From positions 1 through 45,773 of the forward strand of contig JAESUH010000191.1 in NCBI GenBank assembly GCA_016763155.1: a stretch of 45,773 bases of DNA. Direction: 5' to 3'. The position numbers and the translations under genes were made by a program. Under the pieces are notes generated by a model. That model saw only the letters and a list, made by a program, of their open reading frames with translations, was not told the DNA's origin and did not search any database. Of the stretch, positions 1 through 7,924 are shown one piece after another. The stretch's first letter is position 1. Every line of letters begins with the position of its first letter. The stretch comes from Rhizobiaceae bacterium. Its GTDB lineage: Bacteria > Pseudomonadota > Alphaproteobacteria > Rhizobiales > Rhizobiaceae.

Positions 1-79
1 ACGCTCTGAAAAATCAGTTGGAGGGTTTCCTGCAGGATATTTGGCTTTTCACAAAGACCGCTGCTTCCTGAGCAATCTC

Positions 80-2743
80 TCAATTATTTCCAAGAAACGC
101 ATTCAATGCATCGACTGCTAATTCGCCTTCGACGGAAATGCGGTTGGCATTCTTTTTGATGAAATTTATATCCCTATTTTTACAGGCGAGTTCCAAATCA
201 CTGGCCAATTGATGAAGCCGCATTGAACCAAAAGTAACCGCGCTGCCCTTTAATGCATGGGTCTCACTTTCCAATTGCACTAAATCCATTTTGTCTGCAG
301 CAGCAATGATTTTCAGAAATCGTCCCCGCGCGTGGGTGATAAATGTATCAATCAAATCCGGCAGCATTTCCGCACTTGTATCCTCAGCCATTTGATTGAG
401 CGTTGCATGATCAAGAATTGTGTCATCTGGCTGAATTGTCTTTTCGTCGGCAACTGGTTCGGCATCAGAATTGCTGCCCGTCCATTTCCTCACCATTTTT
501 AACAATTGAGTTTTTGAAACGGGTTTGGGTAGATAGTCTTCCATGCCTTTGGACAGAAGGCTCTCGCGATCCCCTCGCATCACATGGGCGGTCATGGCGA
601 CGATTGGAACGTTGGCATGCGCTCCTTCAATTTTACGTATCTCTTGGGTTGCTTCAATACCTCCCATTTCCGGCATGCCAACATCCATCAAGACCAAATC
701 ATATAGCCGCCGCCGAACTGCTGCTACGGCCTCAATGCCATTTCCCACCACATCAACCTTGAGCCCCGCCTTTTCCAATACGGTTCTCGCAATCATCGAA
801 TTGGCGGGATTGTCTTCGGCAAGAAGAATGTTCCCCGATAATTTTCCTTCGATGGCTGGCTGTTTATCCCTGTTGTTTTCCTTGTAGTCTTCAATTTCCA
901 TACTTGTAAGTTTGGGCAAGGTTACTTCAAACCAAAACATGCTGCCCTCTCCAAAGTTACTGGAAAAACCGATCTCGCCCCCCATCATCTCCACCAACAT
1001 TCTGGAGATTGCCAGCCCAAGGCCGGTACCACCAAATTTTTGGGTGTGGGCAGGCGTCAGAGTCATAAATTTTGTGAATATCCTGTCGTAATTTTCTGCG
1101 TCAATGCCAATCCCAGTATCAATTACCTTAAAGAGTAAGGTGGCTTCCCCTGCAGTTTCAACGCTTGTCGATATCAAAATTTTGACACCTCCCTTATCGG
1201 TGAACTTCACAGCATTCCCTGCAAGGTTGAGAAGAATTTGGCGTAACCGCCCCGCATCGCCATTAAAAAACTGCGGTATATCTCCCCTCAATTCCATGCG
1301 AATGGAAATTCCTTTTTCTTCCACGCGCAGTTCAAGCACTTCGACCACGCTCTCGACAAGTTCGTTCAATTCAAAGGGCGCGTTTTCAAAAACAAGCTTG
1401 CCCGCTTCCATCTTGGAAAAATCTAGAATGTCATTGATGATTTCCAAAAGGGCTTCACCAGACCGCCTGCCCGTATCAGAATATAGCTGCTGCTCTTTAC
1501 TAAGCTGCGTATCGTCAAGAAGGCCGAATACCCCTAGCACGCCGTTCAGCGGTGTGCGGATTTCATGGCTCATCATAGCAAGGAATTGTGATTTCGCTTG
1601 ATTGGCAATTTCTGCTTTTTCTCGCGCCTCACTCAGTTCCCACTGACGTTGCTTCATCTGCGTTATATCAACCCGATAACCTACGATGCCTCCATGGTTA
1701 GTCCTGCGTTCCTCCACACGAAGCCACCTGCCATCCAGTAGTTCCTGCTCTGTTGGACCTGAAGGGTTGAGGTGCTGCTTCATACGTTGGGCGACCCATT
1801 CATCGACGTTCATGTTGCCAGTATTAAGCTGCCCCCTTTTTACCCCTTGGCGGATGATCTCTTCAAAGCTCCTACCGGGCACCAGCAAGTCCGCGCTCTT
1901 ATTATAAAACTCCTTGTACTTCTCATTACAAATAACCAGCAGATCATCGGCGTCATAAATGACAAAACCATCGGCAAGTGATTCAATGGCATCAACCAGC
2001 AATTCACGTGCAGCACTTAAATGTTCTTGAAATTCCCTGCGCTCGGAATATAGCTCCGTCAACCGTTGAGCCGTGTTACCAACGTCTACCAATTCGCGCG
2101 CCGTATGGCGGGGTAACGGCGCCATGTCGATTTCACGGCCTTCAGCAGCGGCCAGCATGCGCTGATGCACCGTGCGCAAGGGGCGACCAATCAACCAATG
2201 CATGGCGGCCATAAATACCGCAGCAAGCAGTAAAATACCTCCAGCCACATAAGCCTGCATGGTAAAAACATGCTGTTCGATATGCTGGTGGGATTTGGTC
2301 AAATCCCACTGGATTTTGATCGATCCGAACCGTTCATTCTCGAAGAGAATATCCTTTTTAAGATTGAGCAATTCTGCAGGCTTTGTAGTATTGGCCTTCG
2401 ACCAGCGGGCAAGACTCTGCCCTTGTTCATTGAAAACTTCTGCCTTACTGATTTCGGGAAGAACGCTGACACTTCGTGATATTATGGTTTCTATCAAGGC
2501 ACGATCTTCGGTGACAATGGGATCCACAATCACTGCCGATATCAACGAAATCAACTGCTCGCTGCTTGTGTGTAATTCTTCTTGCAACTGGCGAGCCTCA
2601 AACCAGCGCACAGTCTCCCCAACCCCGAAAGCACAAAGCAGAGTTGCAACCGCAAGCACAATGAGAATTTGATGCGACAGCCGCCAGTATCGCTGGCCGG
2701 CTGAGCTATCATTATTCTTTGATCTCGCCTCTTCAACTTCCAT
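80..2743 (-). CDS. Hybrid sensor histidine kinase with PAS, receiver and Hpt domains (LuxQ-like)
   Basis: Membrane sensor kinase that should autophosphorylate and pass phosphate through its own receiver and Hpt domains to a response regulator. The 887-residue product has a membrane segment at about 24-45, a periplasmic loop to about 160, and a second segment at about 165-187. A HAMP-like linker and a PAS domain (about 245-365) follow. HisKA has His393 in MSHEIRTP; the HATPase has N510, DTGIGI and GGTGLGLAIS. The receiver has Asp687 (VLMDVGMPEM) and the C-terminal Hpt has His829 (HALKGSA). The gene lies 90 bp downstream of a PhnD-like binding protein on the same strand, so a periplasmic protein probably feeds the sensor loop. 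The LuxO-like activator at 4575-5981 is the likely target. The domain call is firm; the partner and signal are inferred. Confidence 0.95.
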   Translation of the reverse strand: MEVEEARSKNNDSSAGQRYWRLSHQILIVLAVATLLCAFGVGETVRWFEARQLQEELHTSSEQLISLISAVIVDPIVTEDRALIETIISRSVSVLPEISKAEVFNEQGQSLARWSKANTTKPAELLNLKKDILFENERFGSIKIQWDLTKSHQHIEQHVFTMQAYVAGGILLLAAVFMAAMHWLIGRPLRTVHQRMLAAAEGREIDMAPLPRHTARELVDVGNTAQRLTELYSERREFQEHLSAARELLVDAIESLADGFVIYDADDLLVICNEKYKEFYNKSADLLVPGRSFEEIIRQGVKRGQLNTGNMNVDEWVAQRMKQHLNPSGPTEQELLDGRWLRVEERRTNHGGIVGYRVDITQMKQRQWELSEAREKAEIANQAKSQFLAMMSHEIRTPLNGVLGVFGLLDDTQLSKEQQLYSDTGRRSGEALLEIINDILDFSKMEAGKLVFENAPFELNELVESVVEVLELRVEEKGISIRMELRGDIPQFFNGDAGRLRQILLNLAGNAVKFTDKGGVKILISTSVETAGEATLLFKVIDTGIGIDAENYDRIFTKFMTLTPAHTQKFGGTGLGLAISRMLVEMMGGEIGFSSNFGEGSMFWFEVTLPKLTSMEIEDYKENNRDKQPAIEGKLSGNILLAEDNPANSMIARTVLEKAGLKVDVVGNGIEAVAAVRRRLYDLVLMDVGMPEMGGIEATQEIRKIEGAHANVPIVAMTAHVMRGDRESLLSKGMEDYLPKPVSKTQLLKMVRKWTGSNSDAEPVADEKTIQPDDTILDHATLNQMAEDTSAEMLPDLIDTFITHARGRFLKIIAAADKMDLVQLESETHALKGSAVTFGSMRLHQLASDLELACKNRDINFIKKNANRISVEGELAVDALNAFLGNN

Positions 2744-2833
2744 CTAAAACTCCGGGGATTTGTAGATATGTGTCACACCGAATCATTTCATCCAGCTTAC
2801 TTGCATATATTTCAAACCCAAAACTGTTCACCT

Positions 2834-3697
2834 TCACTTGACGAAAAATAACCTGTTATTTGCAATCGCCATTCGTACGCTGTCGTAGTCGCGATCATCG
2901 CCAGGCAAGAAACAGTCCTTCTTGATCAGTTTCAAAACCTGGACCCCGCGAAGCGAAATCAGTGCGTCACTGATTGCTGATTTCATTTCAACAGAGAGCC
3001 CGCTTCTTGCCACCCATGGTTTGGTGACGGTTGCAAAGGTTGCAATCGGGCGAACTTTGGCACCCTGTTTTTTTAAATCTTCATAGACCCACTTGCTCAC
3101 AACGCCTGCATCATAGCTGCCATCAGAGACAGCCCAGCCAACCCGGTCATGGCGCTGAAGATAAGAATATCTCGATAAAGTACGAACAGTGATACCACGA
3201 CTGGTCAAAAAATCCTGAGGGAAATATCGTCCGGTTGTTGAATATATGCTGCCAAATGCAAAGCTCTTTCCTGTCAATTCATCCAACGAGAATATTCGGG
3301 AGTCGTTGTGAACGATAATGACGCTCTGAAATGTCTTTTTCTTTTGGTCTCCCTCCACGGCCAGAATATCCAGATCGCGGTTTTCCTCCTTCGCAAACAC
3401 GTAGGCCGCCTGCCCATAGCGGCCAAAATCTACTCGCCCTTGCACTAAATCCTGAATTGCCCTGTGATAACTTTGTGCAATTTGTAGCCGTATTTTTACT
3501 GGTTTCCCAAACCGTTCCTGTAATCGGATTTCCAACGCGTCCAGTATCGGACGCATCTTTTGAACGGTGGTCGTCGGCTTCTCAAAGGCATAAGTCCCAA
3601 AAACAAGAGTTTCGCTTGTCTGAGCAACCATCGTGCTGCCCGCCATTATAAAAATAACAAGAAAATATTTCACTGCCGTTTGGAATAATCGTCCCAT
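2834..3697 (-). CDS. PhnD-like periplasmic phosphate/phosphonate-family binding protein
   Basis: A 287-residue extracytoplasmic solute-binding protein. It has an N-terminal signal peptide (hydrophobic segment about 10-24), then the fold signature of the phosphate/phosphite/phosphonate binding family: LVFGTYAFEKPTT near the start, GRVDFGRYGQAAYV in the middle, and a SDGSYDAGVVSKWVYEDL region. The start is the ATG at 3697, preceded by a GGGAGAAG ribosome site. No ABC permease or ATPase is nearby, so transport is unlikely. The gene precedes the hybrid kinase on the same strand, which suggests a ligand receptor working with the kinase, as LuxP works with LuxQ. The ligand need not be a phosphonate, since related proteins bind varied small molecules. 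Family assignment is firm; the sensory role is inferred. Confidence 0.85.
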   Translation of the reverse strand: MGRLFQTAVKYFLVIFIMAGSTMVAQTSETLVFGTYAFEKPTTTVQKMRPILDALEIRLQERFGKPVKIRLQIAQSYHRAIQDLVQGRVDFGRYGQAAYVFAKEENRDLDILAVEGDQKKKTFQSVIIVHNDSRIFSLDELTGKSFAFGSIYSTTGRYFPQDFLTSRGITVRTLSRYSYLQRHDRVGWAVSDGSYDAGVVSKWVYEDLKKQGAKVRPIATFATVTKPWVARSGLSVEMKSAISDALISLRGVQVLKLIKKDCFLPGDDRDYDSVRMAIANNRLFFVK

Positions 3698-3834
3698 CTC
3701 TCTTCTCCCTCTTGGTCATTTGCTCATAAAGACAACAACGCAAAGGGCATACCAATCGGATTTTGACTGGGAATGGGATCAGTCACCATTCTGGAAGAGA
3801 CCGAGTTTTCAGAATGCAAATTCTGGGTGCAAAA

Positions 3835-3861
3835 TTGTCAAACTGACATGCTGTCTGACAA
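3835..3861. promoter_or_regulatory. Imperfect dyad, candidate enhancer for the sigma-54 activator
   Basis: TTGTCA at 3835-3840 pairs with TGACAA at 3856-3861, with an inner GACA/TGTC pair (3845-3848, 3852-3855). The two arms are out of register by about three bases. It sits roughly 180 bp upstream of the sigma-54 start site for the gene at 4069, within the normal range for NtrC-class upstream activator sequences. An AATTGTCAATT palindrome at 7758-7768 before algD shares the AATTGTCAA core. The functional reading is speculative. Confidence 0.3.
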
Positions 3862-4015
3862 AATATAGGCGGGTCTTCGGTTTCTCAGCGGCAACTAAAT
3901 GTCCGTACCTGTAATAACCAGTTCCTTCAAAATATAATCGCACCCCCTACTCACACTAGTTTTCGTTGAAAATTATGAATACCCAACTGCGCAAATTTTC
4001 CCGGGTTTTCTCAAT

Positions 4016-4031
4016 TGGCACACGGGTTGCA
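4016..4031 (+). promoter_or_regulatory. Sigma-54 (-24/-12) promoter
   Basis: TGGCAC (4016-4021), five bases, then TTGCA (4027-4031). This matches the RpoN consensus at every key position, with GG and GC exactly ten bases apart. It is preceded by T, giving TTGGCAC. Transcription should begin near 4042, about 27 bp before the start codon at 4069. A LuxO-like sigma-54 activator is encoded in the same direction at 4575. Confidence 0.8.
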
Positions 4032-4068
4032 ACGTGAATAGCAATCGCAATCGAACATGGAGGTAGCT

Positions 4069-4413
4069 ATGAAACAGAATATCAAACCGACATTTATTGT
4101 AAGTGCCATGTCTCTGGTCATGTCGCTCGCGGTAACCACCGATACTTATGCGGCTCCTACTTGTGGCACTCATGAGGTTATCGCATCCACTCTTGCCACA
4201 CTATATAATGAGGTTCCACACCATCGCGGCCTGACGCCTAAAGGCACCATGGTCGAGGTGTTTTCTTCAGAAGCTGGAACTTTTTCTGTAGTTATTACCA
4301 TACCAAACGGCAGGAGCTGTCTCGTGACAGCGGGAACAAACTGGCAGGAAGTCGATGCAGCCTCCCATGGCGCTGACAAAGATGCCAGTGGAGATGTCGA
4401 TCGAGAATTTTAG
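4069..4413 (+). CDS. Small secreted protein of unknown function
   Basis: A 114-residue product with a clear signal peptide: Lys near the start, a hydrophobic stretch and a probable cut after TYAAP. About 85 mature residues follow, with two cysteines (CGTHEV and RSCLV). I do not recognise the family. An upstream ATG at 4057 is less likely, because GGAGGT at 4059-4064 is a strong ribosome site four bases before the ATG at 4069. The sigma-54 promoter directly upstream and the LuxO-like activator downstream suggest it is an output, or a feedback component, of the phosphorelay. It might modulate the PhnD-like receptor in the periplasm, which is inference only. The mature N-terminus is rich in small polar residues and the C-terminus is strongly acidic (DKDASGDVDRE). 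Confidence 0.75.
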   Translation: MKQNIKPTFIVSAMSLVMSLAVTTDTYAAPTCGTHEVIASTLATLYNEVPHHRGLTPKGTMVEVFSSEAGTFSVVITIPNGRSCLVTAGTNWQEVDAASHGADKDASGDVDREF

Positions 4414-4442
4414 AATACAAACACTAACTCCACTCCCGGCAG

Positions 4443-4494
4443 CCAGCGGTCTCCGAACATTCCTCCCCTTAGTGTTCGACCCAGAGACCGCTGG
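4443..4494 (+). terminator. Long hairpin after the small secreted gene
   Basis: A perfect 11-bp stem (CCAGCGGTCTC at 4443-4453 with GAGACCGCTGG at 4484-4494) encloses a second inner stem (CGAACA with TGTTCG). No U-run follows, so it may be an attenuator or RNA-stabilising end rather than a strong terminator. It would let the small gene be expressed at a higher level than the activator gene downstream. Confidence 0.55.
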
Positions 4495-4574
4495 CAAGCT
4501 GTGTAAGATTACCTAAAGGATCTGAAAATAAAATGAGGGTTTACCGAATCGGCGTTAAATGTGATGTAGTTACC

Positions 4575-5981
4575 ATGTCACAAAAACAAAATGTACTTTT
4601 GGTTGAAGACGATTTGCCCATTGCGCGGGTCTATCAGGAGTATTTGAAGAAAGAGCCCTACGCCCTCACTCACGTAGACTGTGGCAAGGACGCTCTCGAC
4701 TTCATAGATCAACATTCCCCGGATGTGGTTATTCTTGATCTTAAACTTCCCGACATGGATGGCATTGAAATACTCAAGCATATCCAACAACGCGCCATTG
4801 CGACGACCGTTATTGTGATTACCGCCCATGGCTCAGTAAATTCTGCAGTGGAAGCCATGCGTGAGGGTGCCGCTGATTTCATGCTAAAGCCCTTTAATGC
4901 TGACCGGTTAACCTTCACCTTGCGTCACGCATTGGAACGCCAAAAACTAACCCAAATTGTTCGCACCCTGAGCGTGGATAATGCCCGGACAGAGTATTGC
5001 AAATTCATCGGATCTTCTGCGGCCATGCAATCAATTTACCGCACAATTGACAATGCTGCTCCCAGCTCTGCATCCGTATTTATCACGGGGGAGTCTGGAA
5101 CTGGCAAAGAATTATGCGCTGAAGCAATTCACCAGAAAAGCCCCCGGAGCAACAAGCCATTTATAACACTGAATTGTGGTGCTATCCCCGAAAACCTGAT
5201 GGAAAGTGAAGTCTTTGGCCATGTCAAAGGTGCCTTTACCGGCGCCATCGCCAATCGTGATGGCCTGGCAAAACAAGCCAATGGCGGAACCCTGTTTCTA
5301 GATGAAATCTGCGAAATGAGTCTCGCGCTTCAGGTGAAATTACTGAGATTTATTCAAACCAAAACCTTTCAGAAGGTGGGTGGAAACGAGCTTGAAAAAA
5401 TTGATGTACGTTTTGTATGTGCCACCAACAAAAATCCGTGGAGCGAGGTTAGTGCGGGGAATTTTCGTGAAGACCTTTATTACCGTCTCCATGTAATTCC
5501 AATTCACTTGCCTCCTTTACGTGATCGCGGTGATGACGTGATGAAAATTTGCGAACAATTTCTGGCAGTGTTTAGCAAAGAGGAAGGGAAGAAATTTTCA
5601 TCCTTCAGTAGTGATGCCCGTGAAATAATCACAAATTATGAATGGCCAGGAAATGTCAGGCAACTTCAAAATTCCATAAGAAACGCAGTTGTGCTTCACG
5701 ATGGTGAGGAACTCACAGCAGCGATGTTACCGCCACTTGTTGGCGGAATAAACCTTGCGGTCACGCCGGCAATTTCGACCTCCCCCACCGCGTCACCGGC
5801 AGTAACAGCTGTCTCCAGCATAGTGCTGAGGCCCATGTGGCAGGTCGAGCGTGAAATGATTGAAGCGGCAATGGCTGAGTGCGGCGACAATGTACACAGA
5901 GCTGCGGCACTGTTGGAAATCAGCCCTTCAACGATCTACCGACGTATTCGCGATGAAGAAAACGATGAAGATCAATCGTAG
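4575..5981 (+). CDS. LuxO-like sigma-54-dependent response regulator
   Basis: NtrC-class activator: a phosphorylated receiver drives an AAA+ ATPase that opens sigma-54 promoters. From the ATG at 4575 it has 468 residues. In order these are a receiver (Asp55 in VVILDLKLPDMDG), an AAA+ domain with GESGTGKE (Walker A), the sigma-54 contact motif GAFTGA and GGTLFLDE (Walker B), and a Fis-type helix-turn-helix near the C-terminus (RAAALLEISPSTIYRRI). Long stretches closely resemble Vibrio LuxO, for example around FIGSSAAMQSIYRTID and the GHVKGAFTGA region. An in-frame ATG at 4533 would add 14 residues before the conserved receiver start, and neither start has a decisive ribosome site. Two sigma-54 promoters nearby are its obvious targets. 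The hybrid kinase at 80-2743 is the likely phosphodonor. Confidence 0.93.
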   Translation: MSQKQNVLLVEDDLPIARVYQEYLKKEPYALTHVDCGKDALDFIDQHSPDVVILDLKLPDMDGIEILKHIQQRAIATTVIVITAHGSVNSAVEAMREGAADFMLKPFNADRLTFTLRHALERQKLTQIVRTLSVDNARTEYCKFIGSSAAMQSIYRTIDNAAPSSASVFITGESGTGKELCAEAIHQKSPRSNKPFITLNCGAIPENLMESEVFGHVKGAFTGAIANRDGLAKQANGGTLFLDEICEMSLALQVKLLRFIQTKTFQKVGGNELEKIDVRFVCATNKNPWSEVSAGNFREDLYYRLHVIPIHLPPLRDRGDDVMKICEQFLAVFSKEEGKKFSSFSSDAREIITNYEWPGNVRQLQNSIRNAVVLHDGEELTAAMLPPLVGGINLAVTPAISTSPTASPAVTAVSSIVLRPMWQVEREMIEAAMAECGDNVHRAAALLEISPSTIYRRIRDEENDEDQS

Positions 5982-6018
5982 AAACCTGCATATTCTCCGC
6001 GTTCAATAACATTTGCGG

Positions 6019-6044
6019 GCCGCCCCATAAAAACAGGGGGCGGC
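6019..6044. terminator. Bidirectional terminator hairpin between convergent genes
   Basis: GCCGCCCC (6019-6026) pairs perfectly with GGGGCGGC (6037-6044) around an A-rich loop. It lies between the end of the LuxO-like gene (5981) and the end of the leftward algA homologue (6098), so it can serve both transcripts. The flanking T-tracts are weak. Confidence 0.65.
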
Positions 6045-6097
6045 GATAATACAGATTTTGCTGATAGGTTCGATCAACGTTACAAATAACCAAGAAG

Positions 6098-7570
6098 TTA
6101 TTCTGCTGCCAATGGGGATGATGGGTTTTCGACGCGGCCATAAACATCTTCGAGACGCACGATATCATCCTCTCCCAAATATGACCCAATTTGCACTTCA
6201 ATTAAATGTACCGGCACAATACCAGGATTATATATACGGTGCACAGCACCCAGAGGAATATAGATTGATTCATCGGGGCTAAGTGTGAGCACATCCTCAT
6301 CCAGCGTCACCTCAGCAACACCACGCACAATAGTCCAGTGCTCACTGCGATGATGGTGATATTGCAGTGATAGTTTTTCACCGGGCGCCACCACAATATG
6401 TTTCACCTGATGCTGCAAACCCCAATGCACACCTTCATAGCTGCCCCATGGGCGATGAACCTTGCGATGCAATTTCGCAACTTCTCGGCCCTCATGCTTG
6501 AGCTGTTCCACGACTTTCCTGACATCTTGCGAACACTCTTTACGCATTACCAGCAGCGCGTCAGCCGTATCGACAATGACAAGATTATCCAGCCCCACCG
6601 TCGCAATCAACCGGTCTGAGCCATGCACATGCAAGCCAGAACAATCCACCATGATGGAATCGCCAATTGCAGAATTCCCTGCATCATCTGTTTCCATGCA
6701 TTCAGCAAGCGATTGCCAGGAACCAATATCGCTCCAACCAATATCGATGGTAACCACCACCGCATCTTTGGTTTTTTCCAACACCGCATGATCGATTGAT
6801 ATGTCAGGCACACGCGAAAATGCATCGGGTGCAGGTTTGATCATCCCATTTTCATTGATCCCAGTTTCAAAAGCCTCCGTGCAATACTCCAAGATATCCG
6901 GTGCATGCTTTTGCAATTCATCGAGGATTTTTTTTGCTTCAAACATGAAGATGCCGCTGTTCCAAAAATGACCACCAGCTTCAAGCATCTCGCCGGCCTT
7001 GTTCCGATCCGGTTTCTCAATAAATGCATCGACCTCAAAACAAGTATAGCCATAGGAAAGTCTTTTTCCTTGTCGAATATACCCATACCCAACTTCCGGA
7101 CGACTTGCCGGAGTGCCGAACACCACGAGGGAACCATGTGATGCTGCACGAGCACCCATTTGGACAGCAATATGTAGCGCTTTGGAGTTGCGAATGAGAT
7201 GGTCCGACGGCAAAATCAACAATAAGCCTTCTGGGTCATCTACGCCAATTGCCAAGGCAGCCAATGCGATGGCTGCAGCAGTATTGCGCCGTTGCGGCTC
7301 CAAAATCGTCAGCCTCGGTTCAATGTCAATTTCAGCAAGTTGCGAACTTCCCATGAACCAAAATTTTTCATCCGTAACGACCACAGGTGCCTGAAAAACA
7401 TTGCAGTCAGAAACACGCTTCACTGTCTCCTGCAACATGGAATGCTCTGAAAGCAAAGATTGAAACTGCTTTGGTCTGTCATCTCGCGATAAAGGCCAAA
7501 GCCTCGATCCTGACCCGCCGCACAATATGACAGGATAGATATTTTGGCTGGTTATTGTTGATTGGGGCAT
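6098..7570 (-). CDS. algA: Bifunctional mannose-1-phosphate guanylyltransferase / mannose-6-phosphate isomerase
   Basis: Type II phosphomannose isomerase/GDP-mannose pyrophosphorylase (AlgA/XanB/CpsB family). It interconverts fructose-6-P and mannose-6-P, and makes GDP-mannose from mannose-1-P and GTP. The 490-residue length is typical. The N-terminal transferase has the nucleotide motif GGSGSRLWPLSRD and the FIEKPD signature. The C-terminal cupin isomerase has PWGSYE, QYHHHRSEHW (metal ligands) and YIPLGAVHRIYNPG. It is divergent from the algD homologue across a 354-bp regulatory region. With algC and algD it completes synthesis of GDP-mannuronate from fructose-6-P. The gene symbol follows this context, and a cpsB/xanB name would be equally valid. 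Confidence 0.93.
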   Translation of the reverse strand: MPQSTITSQNIYPVILCGGSGSRLWPLSRDDRPKQFQSLLSEHSMLQETVKRVSDCNVFQAPVVVTDEKFWFMGSSQLAEIDIEPRLTILEPQRRNTAAAIALAALAIGVDDPEGLLLILPSDHLIRNSKALHIAVQMGARAASHGSLVVFGTPASRPEVGYGYIRQGKRLSYGYTCFEVDAFIEKPDRNKAGEMLEAGGHFWNSGIFMFEAKKILDELQKHAPDILEYCTEAFETGINENGMIKPAPDAFSRVPDISIDHAVLEKTKDAVVVTIDIGWSDIGSWQSLAECMETDDAGNSAIGDSIMVDCSGLHVHGSDRLIATVGLDNLVIVDTADALLVMRKECSQDVRKVVEQLKHEGREVAKLHRKVHRPWGSYEGVHWGLQHQVKHIVVAPGEKLSLQYHHHRSEHWTIVRGVAEVTLDEDVLTLSPDESIYIPLGAVHRIYNPGIVPVHLIEVQIGSYLGEDDIVRLEDVYGRVENPSSPLAAE

Positions 7571-7625
7571 TTGGTTTCCTTCAATTAACAGCGCGGCTCA
7601 CATGCCTGCTTCCTGCAAACAAAGG

Positions 7626-7641
7626 TTCAAAAACCGTGCCA
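7626..7641 (-). promoter_or_regulatory. Possible weak sigma-54 promoter facing algA
   Basis: On the minus strand TGGCAC (7641-7636), five bases, then TTGAA (7630-7626). The -24 element is perfect and preceded by T, but the -12 element has GA in place of the near-invariant GC. The start site would fall near 7615, about 45 bp before the algA start codon. Confidence 0.35.
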
Positions 7642-7869
7642 ATCATGGTTAGCAATTGGTTGATGGCCAGTTTTTGCTTGGGATCGTTGATAGTCAAAGG
7701 TTTTGGACTATTTTCGCATTTCCCTCCAAAAAGTTGAATGAAGGTGTTTTCACTGGGAATTGTCAATTTGCCACGCAGTTCGACATATTTTAACTTTTCA
7801 CATTGCCAAAAAGAAAGAAATCAAACTCAAGCGCCCGTCTCACCCACCTTTCTCAGAGAAAAATGCTTC

Positions 7870-7885
7870 TGGCACAATATCTGCA
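7870..7885 (+). promoter_or_regulatory. Sigma-54 (-24/-12) promoter of algD
   Basis: TGGCAC (7870-7875), five bases, then CTGCA (7881-7885), with GG and GC at the required ten-base spacing. Transcription should start near 7896, about 29 bp before the algD start codon. Sigma-54 involvement at algD is also reported in Pseudomonas. Here the nearby LuxO-like activator is the candidate regulator. Confidence 0.75.
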
Positions 7886-7924
7886 ATCTCCTAGGCAGAA
7901 ACCAAATTTTCCTGGAGATGAACG

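Larger units (their letters stand above)
3698..4068. other. Divergent regulatory region, 371 bp
   Basis: No convincing gene is present here. The region separates the leftward binding-protein/kinase operon from the rightward small secreted gene. It holds a sigma-54 promoter (4016-4031), two TGCAAA direct repeats (3815-3820 and 3828-3833) and an imperfect dyad with TTGTCA/TGACAA arms (3835-3861). The repeats and dyad lie at a distance typical of enhancer sites for a sigma-54 activator. Confidence 0.6.
7571..7924. other. Divergent algA/algD regulatory region, 354 bp
   Basis: No gene is evident. The region contains a strong sigma-54 promoter facing algD (7870-7885), a weaker -24/-12 element facing algA (7626-7641, minus strand) and an AATTGTCAATT palindrome (7758-7768) midway between them, suitable as a shared enhancer. 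Confidence 0.6.

Noticed and set aside
1-79. Gene at the left edge
   Set aside because: Only 79 bases precede the end of the kinase gene, with no frame long enough or recognisable enough to call.
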